From: an uncultured Clostridia bacterium
GTDB taxonomy: Bacteria > Bacillota_A > Clostridia > TANB77 > CAG-508
Length of the DNA stretch: 11,856 nt
Direction: 5' to 3'
Assembly (NCBI GenBank): GCA_948852375.1
Contig: CAQOYX010000042.1
Location: 1-11,856, forward strand
Below the pieces are notes generated by a model. It did no database searches. It worked only from the letters and a program-made list of their open reading frames with translations, and was not told the origin of the DNA. The position numbers and the translations under genes are program-made. Shown here in pieces: positions 1 to 7,422 of the stretch (the first letter of the stretch is position 1; each line of letters starts with the position of its first letter).

Positions 1-52
1 TAGCAATTAATATTGCACCTGCTATAAGTAGTGCTTTTGAAGCATTCTCCAT
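1..52 (-). CDS. Pilin-like small protein with MENASKAL N-terminus (partial, runs off window)
   Basis: Only the first 17 codons are inside the window. They read MENASKAL followed by a hydrophobic stretch (LIAGAILIA), matching the N-terminus of the two pilin-like genes at 1722-1213 and 1126-680. The start is secure: a perfect AGGAGG lies at 66-61, 8 bases before the ATG. It is the last visible member of the Tad-type gene run. By analogy it would be a membrane-inserted pilin or pseudopilin subunit handled by the ATPase and platform encoded upstream. Unlike its two relatives it has no acidic residue at position 13 (Gly instead of Glu next to the hydrophobic core). The rest of the protein is unseen, so the function is inferred from the shared N-terminus and position. 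Confidence 0.75.
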   Translation of the reverse strand, partial: MENASKALLIAGAILIA

Positions 53-117
53 AACTTTTTCCTCCTTTGTTTCTTCTCTTATATATACTAGATTTTTTTA
101 AATCTGAATATTAAAGA

Positions 118-559
118 CTATTCTCCTATTTGTTCAAATACTATTTTTTTTACCTTTTTTGTATTTTTATGATATTCTATGTTTGTACATTTAAATTTTA
201 TTAGGTTAAAGTTTTGAACAAATCCTCCTACACCGTACTTTTGTTATAGTTTCCATTGGATATGTTGTTAGATTATTATCATATAGTAATTTTATATAAA
301 GCTTTATTGAATTTGTTTCATTTTCAATAAAAAATCCTTTTTCATCTTTTTCTACTTCATTTATTATGTTTTCATTTGTTGCTTTGTTTATTAGTGATAT
401 TACTTCTGTTCCATACAAAGTTTTGTAAAGATTTTCTTCATATTCTTTATTGTATCTCTTTACTTTTGTTATATTTTTGTTGTTTTCTACTAAAGATACG
501 CTAATAATTAGTATAAGTGTAATTATTATAACTCCAAAAATAATTATTATCTTTTTCAA
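118..559 (-). CDS. Pilin-like small protein, interrupted by an in-frame CGG (+1 shift needed)
   Basis: The plain frame gives 117 residues ending at 206. Residues 35-65 resemble the middle of the 1722-1213 product (FNREYE / YNKEYE, then VISLINKA against IISLMNKA). After residue 108 the similarity stops, at a CGG codon at 235-233. Skipping the C gives VGVGGFVQ and then a tail with IEYHKNT and KVKKIVFE, matching IEYHNET and KVKKMVFK at the end of the relative. The restored protein is 146 residues, ending in TAG at 120-118. The start is a TTG at 559-557 with AAAGGAA about 9 bases upstream. The N-terminus is a Lys-Lys dipeptide and a hydrophobic helix (about residues 3-24), not the MENASKAL type. 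It is probably a minor pilin or pseudopilin of the Tad locus, unless the shift marks a pseudogene. Confidence 0.7.
233..235 (-). other. In-frame CGG at a +1 frameshift (CGGT, Gly109 of the pilin-like protein)
   Basis: The coding strand reads gta CGG tgt in the upstream frame and gta c GGT gta in the downstream frame. The downstream frame carries the C-terminal similarity to the paralogue at 1722-1213, so the shift is needed to join two homologous halves. Confidence 0.8.
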
Positions 560-679
560 TAAAACGTTCCTTTCTTCATTATACTACTTTTTTCTTTTTT
601 TTTCAACAGTTTATGAATAATTTTTATAGTAAATTTTAACAATACAGTAAAATTTTATGTATTTTTATGTTTTTATTAT

Positions 680-1126
680 TTATTGTCCTCTTATATTTAT
701 TGTTTTTACTATTCCTGTCTTTTGATCATAATCTATATTTGTCATCGAAAATCTTTTATATTCATTTTTTGTAATAAATTGTATATTATTATTTTTAATC
801 CCATTCATTGTAGCATTTCCACTAGCTCCTGTTATATTTACATTTATTTTATACCCTGCATCTTTTTCTTCTCCTGTTTCACTATCTATATTATAATCAT
901 TTGCAAGATTTACTATTGTTACTACATCATGTGCTGTTAAGTCTGTTCTTCCATTATATCCTAAAAATTTACTATTAAATTCATTTATTCTAGTTTGATT
1001 AATATTTTGATTTATATTTTTTGAAAAGTTGCTCCATGAATGATATCCTAATATTATAATAACTAATATTAATATTCCTAGTATAATTTCTGCTGCCATT
1101 ATTAAAGCTTTTGATGCATTTTCCAT
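680..1126 (-). CDS. Pilin-like small protein with MENASKAL N-terminus
   Basis: With the start at 1126 the product is 148 residues: MENASKAL, a hydrophobic helix (about residues 8-31, with Glu13 just before the core), then a polar, Asn-rich domain with no recognised motif. The start was chosen because the protein then begins exactly like its two neighbours; the codon is preceded by AGGTGAA, a rather close ribosome binding site. GTG at 1147 or ATG at 1138 would add a short leader. The first 42 bases are nearly identical to those of the gene at 1722-1213 (2 mismatches), while the C-terminal domains have diverged. The N-terminal helix followed by a soluble domain, just after the Tad platform gene, suggests a pilin or pseudopilin. 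There is no classical prepilin peptidase site, so processing is unclear. Confidence 0.8.
   Translation of the reverse strand: MENASKALIMAAEIILGILILVIIILGYHSWSNFSKNINQNINQTRINEFNSKFLGYNGRTDLTAHDVVTIVNLANDYNIDSETGEEKDAGYKINVNITGASGNATMNGIKNNNIQFITKNEYKRFSMTNIDYDQKTGIVKTINIRGQ
1092..1126 (-). repeat. Near-identical 5' coding segment shared with 1688-1722
   Basis: These 35 bases, encoding MENASKALIMAA, differ by one base from 1688-1722. Extending both copies to 42 bases (1085-1126 against 1681-1722) gives two differences. The flanking coding sequence is not alike, which points to duplication followed by divergence of the soluble domain, or to strong selection or conversion on the N-terminal helix. 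Confidence 0.85.
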
Positions 1127-1212
1127 TTCACCTATCATCCCTTTCACTTCTTTAATGCATTACACAAAATAACTAAAAGTATTATTACTTAATTTGCCAA
1201 AATTACTTTACT

Positions 1213-1722
1213 CTACTGAATTCTTCTTTCTTTAAATACCATTTTTTTTACTTTTCCTGTTTCATTATGATATTCTATTGATCCTTCTTTATAATCAAAA
1301 TATTTACTTTTTAATTGTATAAAAACATTTGAATTAACTGTACTACTATTTGCATATACTTTTATTTTCTCGTTATAAAAATCTTGATTATAACCTGTTC
1401 CTGCATTTATTATTATACCATTTGCTTCAATTCTATCTAATAGTATAAATTCTATTGTTATTTTGTTGTAGCTTTCCTCATATTGTGCATTATTATCAAG
1501 TGCTTTATTCATTAAAGAAATAATATCTACTCCTCTTAATAATTTTTTCATATATGATTCATATTCTCTATTAAAAGCAGCTAGTTGTTGTACTTGTTCT
1601 GCTGATATTTCTTCTTTACTTACTTCTCTCATATTTCCATATGACAATACTATTATCGTAATTATTATTACTCCTATTAAAATTTCAGCTGCCATTATTA
1701 GAGCTTTTGATGCATTTTCCAT
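1213..1722 (-). CDS. Pilin-like small protein with MENASKAL N-terminus
   Basis: It encodes 169 residues from the ATG at 1722, preceded by a GGGGGT ribosome binding site 5 bases away. An upstream ATG at 1746 would add eight residues but would put that binding site inside the gene. The N-terminus is MENASKAL, then a helix to about residue 32 (Glu13, then ILIGVIIITIIVLSYG). A short amphipathic segment and a soluble domain with FNREYE, IISLMNKA and a C-terminal IEYHNETGKVKKMVF segment follow. The last three segments also appear in the 559-118 product, so those two share a soluble domain while this one and the 1126-680 product share an N-terminus. It directly follows the TadB-TadC platform gene. 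Likely a major or minor pilin-like subunit; exact role unknown. Confidence 0.82.
   Translation of the reverse strand: MENASKALIMAAEILIGVIIITIIVLSYGNMREVSKEEISAEQVQQLAAFNREYESYMKKLLRGVDIISLMNKALDNNAQYEESYNKITIEFILLDRIEANGIIINAGTGYNQDFYNEKIKVYANSSTVNSNVFIQLKSKYFDYKEGSIEYHNETGKVKKMVFKERRIQ
1688..1722 (-). repeat. Near-identical 5' coding segment shared with 1092-1126
   Basis: This is the partner copy of the MENASKAL-encoding segment, with one mismatch in 35 bases. The partial gene at 52-1 encodes the same first eight residues with different codons, so it is an older relative. Confidence 0.85.
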
Positions 1723-1756
1723 TTTGACCCCCAATCGTCGATTCATTCGACAAAAA

Positions 1757-1771
1757 TTGTTATAATAACAA
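1757..1771. repeat. 15-base palindrome between the platform gene and the pilin-like genes
   Basis: TTGTTATAATAACAA is symmetric around its central base (7-base arms) and sits in the 49-base gap between the end of the TadB-TadC gene and the first pilin-like gene. It could be an operator or a weak RNA hairpin where machine and subunit expression are set apart. It is pure A/T apart from one G and one C, so chance is possible. Confidence 0.4.
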
Positions 1772-3853
1772 CTATTTTATCATTGTTTGCATTGTGTTAA
1801 ACGAAGTTGTCATACTTGTCATTCCTATTGCTACTAATGGAACAATTAAATATCCCACAAATAAACATATCATTGGTGCAAATCCTATTACTTTTCCAAT
1901 TAAACCCTTTCTTGAAATTAATCTTTCATTTGATTCTTTTCTTTTTTCTTGGTAATATGCCCTTTCTGTTTCTAGCTCATCAAATGCTTCTTTTATTGGT
2001 ATTTTTTCTACTGCTGCTTGTAAACTTTCTACAATACGAATGAATTGACCATATGATACATCATTTTTTAGTTCTTCTAATGCTTCCCAAGCACCACTTT
2101 CATAATTGTTTAAGCATCTTGTTATAGGTTCTTTGAAAATATTTGCATACCTCTCTAGCCATTCTAGTATAATTTCTACATTGACTCTTTCTATCTTCAT
2201 TAACATAAGTATTATTGTTTGGAATTGCATTACTTCATCTTCCATATCTAGTTGCCTCATTTTTGCTTGGAACATAAGCATCCAAATAGGACACATATAT
2301 GCAATTAATGAAAATACTATTGTAAGTAATATTTCAAACCATTGCATGTATTCACTATTTATTATTTGTAGTTTTGTATAAATTTTTTCAGCATCTGTTT
2401 GTATTTCTTCATCTGTCGCATCCTCATAATAACTTGAATATCTCATTGCATTTACAATTTGGTCTTTTGTTGTTTTTGTTTTTCCTTTAAACATATTTAG
2501 AAAATAATTATGTTTTTTTGTTCTTTCCATTGCCTTTTTTTCTTGCGAAGCTGTCATTTGACCTATTATATCATAGTCACTATCTGGTTCTTCATAAATA
2601 TAGTTTATTGCTATTTTATGTAATTGGTTAAACATAAATAACGATATAATACAGGTTGATATTGTAAGTATTATTCTATTAATATATAACCATTCTATTT
2701 TTTGTTTTGAGGCAGCATCTTTTATTAACTGTGTAATTTTTCTATAATCTTTAGTACCCCTCTTTGGCATAAATAGATCTACTACTTTTTTTACTAATTT
2801 TTCTTTATATAGTTTTGCTTGCCATGGATTTTCTGTATTTTTTAATTTTGCATTTGTTGTTGAATTATCTTTTATTTTTCTTGTTAATATGTAGCATACA
2901 AATGTTATTAATAACAATATCATTTGTACTATAAACCCACCTTTTCCATTATAAAATTGTCCTGTAAAACCAAATTGTGATACAGCCCAATTTTTTATTG
3001 GCTCTATAAATAAAATTGGTATAGCTGCAATAATCGATAAACTTTGGAATACATATGATAGTTTATCTCTTTTTAATATTTCAATTTGCATTTCTTGTGT
3101 AATATTATTCAAATTTTTAAGATATAACGATGCTCCATATTGATCTCTTCTATCTCCAAATTCTCTAGTTAAATATGATATTCCTGCAAATTCTTTTATA
3201 TAGCTATTTGGTGCTATATCATAGTATCTCTCTAATTCAGTCTCTGGATCATCTGATATTAATATTTCATAAATTTTTTCTGCTTGACGTGAAACTTCTA
3301 ATTCGTCATTTTGTGATGCCTCATATATAGCTTCTTCAACCATATTAGTGTCGTGATATGCATGTCTTATTTCTGAGAAAAACTCTATTTGCTGTTTTAA
3401 AAGTTTTGTATCCATTTTGTCTACCATGCCTTCAATTATTGTTTCCATCATGAATATTTCAAATATCAATAATATCATAAGTAATAATATATTACTTTTC
3501 GAGAATATTATAATTAAAATAGTTACTGGTACTATTATTAATAATGCAATTGTTAATATTTTTGATGTCTGCTTTCTAATTAAGTATTCGTCATCAATGT
3601 TTATAATTTCCATTCTTCTTCTTAGTTTCACTAAATACCTTTTTACTCCTGGTATTTTGATGTATATTGTATATAATTTTTGGTATACAACCTCCATAGA
3701 AAATTTAGTAGTTTCAACACCCGCTTTTAGTTCTCTTTCTTTTTTTGCATCTTCTTTATTCATCCTTTTCATTAAAATGATGTATGCTATAACTACTACC
3801 CCAAATAACCCCATTACTGCAAACAACATATATTTTATAATTTCATTTGTCAT
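1772..3853 (-). CDS. Fused TadB-TadC type inner-membrane platform protein (T2SS F family)
   Basis: The 693-residue product carries two type II secretion F-like halves that are separate genes in classical tad loci. The first half has predicted membrane helices at about residues 5-28, 99-118, 122-140, 268-285 and 307-324. The second has helices near 388-408, 505-528 and 652-678. Cytoplasmic helical segments fill the gaps; the second contains the stretch ALEELKNDVSYGQF and IPIKEAFDELETERAYY, and the last helix ends in VPLVAIGM, as is usual for TadC. In the family this protein forms the membrane base on which the CpaF/TadA ATPase acts to insert pilins into the filament. An AGGAGGT site (3871-3865) precedes the ATG by 11 bases. 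It follows the ATPase gene with a 44-base gap. No in-frame CGG is present. Confidence 0.88.
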   Translation of the reverse strand: MTNEIIKYMLFAVMGLFGVVVIAYIILMKRMNKEDAKKERELKAGVETTKFSMEVVYQKLYTIYIKIPGVKRYLVKLRRRMEIINIDDEYLIRKQTSKILTIALLIIVPVTILIIIFSKSNILLLMILLIFEIFMMETIIEGMVDKMDTKLLKQQIEFFSEIRHAYHDTNMVEEAIYEASQNDELEVSRQAEKIYEILISDDPETELERYYDIAPNSYIKEFAGISYLTREFGDRRDQYGASLYLKNLNNITQEMQIEILKRDKLSYVFQSLSIIAAIPILFIEPIKNWAVSQFGFTGQFYNGKGGFIVQMILLLITFVCYILTRKIKDNSTTNAKLKNTENPWQAKLYKEKLVKKVVDLFMPKRGTKDYRKITQLIKDAASKQKIEWLYINRIILTISTCIISLFMFNQLHKIAINYIYEEPDSDYDIIGQMTASQEKKAMERTKKHNYFLNMFKGKTKTTKDQIVNAMRYSSYYEDATDEEIQTDAEKIYTKLQIINSEYMQWFEILLTIVFSLIAYMCPIWMLMFQAKMRQLDMEDEVMQFQTIILMLMKIERVNVEIILEWLERYANIFKEPITRCLNNYESGAWEALEELKNDVSYGQFIRIVESLQAAVEKIPIKEAFDELETERAYYQEKRKESNERLISRKGLIGKVIGFAPMICLFVGYLIVPLVAIGMTSMTTSFNTMQTMIK

Positions 3854-3897
3854 TAAATAATAGCACCTCCTTTCAAAATTCTATAACTTTTTTAGTT

Positions 3898-5814
3898 TTA
3901 TTTTTCTTTTACTTTTATTGATGTCTTACTTTTTTGCTTGTTTCCCCAATTTTCTTGTATAAATCTATCAAATTCTTCAACATCTGCTTCATCCATATTA
4001 TTTCTCATTTCTATTAGGTTATTATCTGATATTTTATTTGTAAGTACATATTCTCCATCTATACATTCTAAAATATTTATATATTTATATAATTCTCTGT
4101 CTGTAACTTTGCTAAAGTACTGTGTAGCATTATCAAAAAATTTATCAAATTTTCCTTCTAAAGTTTTTTCTTTTTGATGTGCAAATGTATATTCATTTTT
4201 TTCTTCTATTGGTATACATTCTGTAACTCTTTGTATATATCTTCTTCCTTTAAAATCTTTTATCATATGTATATCAAAGTTTAATACTTGTACTACTTGT
4301 TCTTCTGCAGTTCGTTCATTTTTAAATACTCCAGTTCTTAACATTGAGTTTCTTAATGCTGTAACTAAGTTCGGAAATGTTTTTGCATGGTGTGTAAATA
4401 ATGTGAATTTTGAAGCAACTTGGGCTGCTTGTATCATCCAAGATGCAACTGGGTCTGTTGCAACTTCTCCTATAATGTTAACAGAACCATCAGTCTTCTT
4501 TTGAACGTCTAAACCTTCTTGTCCTGAAATTGTTTCTGTTTCTCTAAATGTTAATATATTTCTTGTTGGATATATTTTTCTTAAGTGTAACTCAAATGCT
4601 GTTTCTTGTACCCTTATGTTCATTGTTTCATATATATTTTCAATCATTGCCATAAGCATTGTTGTTTTACCACAACCTTGTTCACCAGTAATAGAAACAA
4701 TACGTGCTCCTTTTACTAAAAATTTTAACAAATCAATTGCTTTATCATTACCTGGAAATGTAATTAATTGTTCTAGTGTTGCACGCTTTACATCAAATTT
4801 TCTTACAAAGAATGCCCATGTTTCTGAAAATGATGGTCTAACAACAACTACACGTGAACCATCTTTCATCTCATTAATTTTATATCCATTTGTATCTGAT
4901 AATTGTCCTGGATTATTGTATTTATATATGTTTTGACATACTCTTTTTAGTTCACTTTCTGTTCCAAATGATAAGAATGCAAGTCTTATAGATTTACCTT
5001 GAAAGAAAATCCAAATACTATCACATGCACGTGGAACTTTATTTTCTAAGACTTGTTCTAGATAGTCTCCATCTGTTTGTGCAACTTGGCTTAGGAAAGA
5101 TTCTGGAAGTCCAGATACTCCTCCTGATACTCCATCTATGTTCATATCTCTTATTTCATCAATACTACTATATCCCTTGTAATGTTGATATATTCTTTGT
5201 ACTACAACATTTAATTTATCTTGAAAATTCAATTCTAGTTGCTCTTTTTCATATATTTCTCTAATTTCTTCGCCTGTTATTACAAAGCTTGGTTTCGTTT
5301 CTCCAGCTATGTATTTTAAAACTGCTAAATTATATTTTCTTATTATTTGTGTTAATGCTTCATAACCAAATTCTTTTTTATACATATAAAGTAGAATATC
5401 AAATTTATCTTGTTCTGTTAATAATGATGGTATATCAAAAGGTATTGCATTTGATATGTTTGTCTCTTCAATTCCATATTCTTTTACTAATAACTCATAT
5501 ATTAGTTCTTTTACATATTTTTTATCATTAACATCCCCATATGTACATCCTTTAAGAGCTTTTTTTAATTCATATTTTTTCTTTTTCCTTCTTTTTAGTT
5601 CTTCTTCTGAAAGACCTATATCATATAAGTTTATTTTTGTGATTTCATCAAGTCTTTTCTTTACAAATGAGGTCATTTTTTCTAATGTGTAGGTTTTTTC
5701 ATCTACTTCAATTTCTTGTTCTATTTTTTCTTCTTTTCTTTTTGTTATATTACGTACTACCAAGTAAATTGTACCTAATACCACAATACCTATTAAGATG
5801 AAATTTATTAACAT
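3898..5814 (-). CDS. cpaF: CpaF/TadA-type secretion ATPase with an N-terminal membrane anchor
   Basis: The 638-residue product belongs to the PilT/VirB11-like secretion ATPases of Tad pili. The Walker A motif is GEQGCGKT at residues 377-384. The Walker B-like segment NIIGEVATDP (446-455) and the His box FTLFTHHAKT (471-480) follow. This order and the GEQG loop resemble CpaF/TadA. The N-terminal half (about 60-340) has charged helices and the usual N-terminal domain with RVVVVRPSFS and ATLEQL near 320-350. Unusually, residues 2-21 are a hydrophobic helix followed by RKEEK, so the enzyme may be tethered to the membrane; family members are normally soluble. The Walker B region reads GEVA where many relatives have GExR. 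An AGGAGG (5830-5825) supports the start. It sits between the CpaE-like and TadB-TadC genes, as in tad operons. Confidence 0.9.
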   Translation of the reverse strand: MLINFILIGIVVLGTIYLVVRNITKRKEEKIEQEIEVDEKTYTLEKMTSFVKKRLDEITKINLYDIGLSEEELKRRKKKKYELKKALKGCTYGDVNDKKYVKELIYELLVKEYGIEETNISNAIPFDIPSLLTEQDKFDILLYMYKKEFGYEALTQIIRKYNLAVLKYIAGETKPSFVITGEEIREIYEKEQLELNFQDKLNVVVQRIYQHYKGYSSIDEIRDMNIDGVSGGVSGLPESFLSQVAQTDGDYLEQVLENKVPRACDSIWIFFQGKSIRLAFLSFGTESELKRVCQNIYKYNNPGQLSDTNGYKINEMKDGSRVVVVRPSFSETWAFFVRKFDVKRATLEQLITFPGNDKAIDLLKFLVKGARIVSITGEQGCGKTTMLMAMIENIYETMNIRVQETAFELHLRKIYPTRNILTFRETETISGQEGLDVQKKTDGSVNIIGEVATDPVASWMIQAAQVASKFTLFTHHAKTFPNLVTALRNSMLRTGVFKNERTAEEQVVQVLNFDIHMIKDFKGRRYIQRVTECIPIEEKNEYTFAHQKEKTLEGKFDKFFDNATQYFSKVTDRELYKYINILECIDGEYVLTNKISDNNLIEMRNNMDEADVEEFDRFIQENWGNKQKSKTSIKVKEK

Positions 5815-5833
5815 ATATAGTCTTCCTCCTTTT

Positions 5834-6680
5834 TTAAATTTTCATTTGTACTTCTTGTAATTTATAAATAATTTTGCCTACTGTTTCTTTTACTTGTTTC
5901 CAAAAAATTGCATTTTTATCTGTTTCGTTTAATTTTCTTATTTTCAAAAAAAATTCTGATACTTTTTCTTCACTTGCAGCTTCAAAAAATAGCGTATTAT
6001 ATGGAATCATTGTTACATCTTTTCTGATTCCTAAGTATCTTGCAATATTTTTTACTGTATATTTAGATTCTTCATCCAATCTTCCTATGTTTAATACAAT
6101 ATTATTTTTCTTAGTTATATCACTATTCTCTTTTAGTTCTTTAAAATCATTTATCATGTCTAATTTTTGCTCAATATTATATACTATGACATCAGATGTA
6201 TTTAAGATAGGTTTTACTATTTCATTATTTAAACCTTTATCTAAATCTACTAATACTATATCATAAAATTTATTAGCATTTTGTATTATTTCTTTATATG
6301 TATTAATACTGAACTTACTTGTTTCTTGCTCATCTTTAGAGTCTTTATATCCATATAAAATTTCTAATCTATTTTTATAAACTATATGTGTATAATTTTG
6401 TATAATTTCTGGTGTAGTCTTTCCACTATTTGCTATTCTAAACAGCCCACTAATTCCAGTGTCTGCAACAGTTTGTTGCACTTGCAATAACCTACCAATT
6501 AATTTTTTACTTTTATCTTGTGTTCCAAAGCATAGCTCCAGCGTATTGTCATTATGCCCGTGTAGAAATAAGCAATATCTTATAGTTATGTTCAATTGCC
6601 ATACTAGTTGCCACTGCTGCAATTGACATTGTTTGTCCAGTTGGTTTTTTAGCATTACTCCAAAATGTTATAATCGCCAT
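5834..6680 (-). CDS. CpaE/MinD-like P-loop protein with degenerate Walker A, interrupted by an in-frame CGG
   Basis: The plain frame from 6680 gives MAIITFWSNAKKPTGQTMS and stops after 42 residues (ISTRA). Skipping the C of the CGG at 6560-6558 gives ISTGHNDNTLELCFG and joins the long downstream frame, for 281 residues in total. The N-terminal strand and loop match ParA/MinD/CpaE proteins, but the loop reads KKPTGQT, with Gln where the catalytic Lys of K-G-G-x-G-K-T should be. A Walker B-like strand (YDIVLVDLDKGL, 139-150) and VLNIGRLDE (195-203) follow the MinD fold. CpaE-type proteins localise the pilus machine. A GGAAG ribosome binding site lies in the end of the preceding gene. A start at 6655 would lose the whole P-loop, so 6680 is preferred. 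It may bind nucleotide poorly or not at all. Confidence 0.8.
6558..6560 (-). other. In-frame CGG at a +1 frameshift (CGGG, Gly41 of the CpaE-like protein)
   Basis: The coding strand reads tct aca CGG gca taa in the P-loop frame, with a stop two codons after the CGG. Skipping the C gives GGG cat aat gac and joins the rest of the CpaE-like protein. Without the shift the P-loop and the remainder of the domain are separated. Confidence 0.85.
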
Positions 6681-6684
6681 TTTT

Positions 6685-7396
6685 CTACACTTCCTTTTCT
6701 AAACTTTTAAATACTTTTTTTATTTCTCCGTGAAGATATATCTTTTTCAAGAATATCTTCTACTACATAAGATAAACTTTCTTTATATTGTGCACTTAAT
6801 TTTCTTATTCCTATTTTTGCAACTCTTTGATTTTCTATTATTACACTTTGATCACCATTATCTATTGGTAAGTATACTTTATAATCTTCATTCCATATAA
6901 TTTTCATTCCTAATGTTATAAAGTTTAAGTATTCATCATCTTCTTTTACAATATCTTTTGCAAATAATATCTTTGTTAATTTTATTGGTTCAACTATCCC
7001 ATTAAATACTTCTAATCCTTTTTTTAGTGAATATAAATCAAATGATGTTACAAAATATTTTTTATTACAATTGCTTATATTGAATTTTTGAAAATTCTCT
7101 ATACTGTCAACATCTATTAGTGCTATATCATATTCTAATTTTTTATCCAAATGTATTCCCAAATATTTTTTTATTTCATCATAACTTTCTAGTCCTACTG
7201 CAACTTCTATTTTTTCATATTCTGTAACATATGATTTAGTTGGGCTTGGATTTATAGTAGGAATTATATATCTTGCTTTTTGCATTATTGTGTTATCTAT
7301 TACTAATATTTTTTTTCCTAATGCAGTTAAAACTTTAGCTACATATATAATAAAGTCCATTTTATCATATGCTCCTATAAATCCTATAGTTTTCAT
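6685..7396 (-). CDS. Degenerate ParA/MinD-like protein of the Tad locus, C-terminus extended if CGG is shifted
   Basis: The N-terminus MKTIGFIGAYDKMDFIIYVA, followed by GKKILVIDNT, has the strand-loop-helix-strand layout of ParA/MinD proteins. The loop has no Walker A residues, so ATP binding looks lost. A second strand YDIALIDVDS (about 109-118) fits the Walker B position. Read plainly, the gene ends at 6707 with 229 residues (tail SSRRNKKSI). A CGG lies at 6730-6728; skipping its C gives the tail SSGEIKKVFKSLEKEV and a stop at 6687-6685, for 236 residues, ending only 4 bases before the next ATG. That tight coupling and the amphipathic tail favour the shifted reading, but both ends are possible. 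The ATG is preceded by AAGGAGAG. Its place between CpaB and CpaE-like genes suggests an accessory or localisation role. Confidence 0.75.
6728..6730 (-). other. In-frame CGG at a probable +1 frameshift (CGGA, residue 223 of the ParA-like protein)
   Basis: The coding strand reads tct tca CGG aga; skipping the C gives GGA gaa ata. This is the only one of the seven sites where the unshifted frame could also be a natural end, so it is supportive rather than decisive. Confidence 0.55.
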
Positions 7397-7422
7397 GATT
7401 ACTCTCCTTTTTTTCTTTAATA

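Noticed and set aside
1127..1147. Upstream starts giving a short leader to the pilin-like protein, read as a prepilin signal
   Set aside because: The leader lacks a Gly or Ala before a typical cleavage site, and the other MENASKAL genes have clear ribosome binding sites directly before the MENASKAL Met.
3721..3723. CGG at 3723-3721 as another shift site
   Set aside because: It spans two codons (gcg ggt) in an intact frame; the same holds for 7669, 9881, 10133 and 11492.
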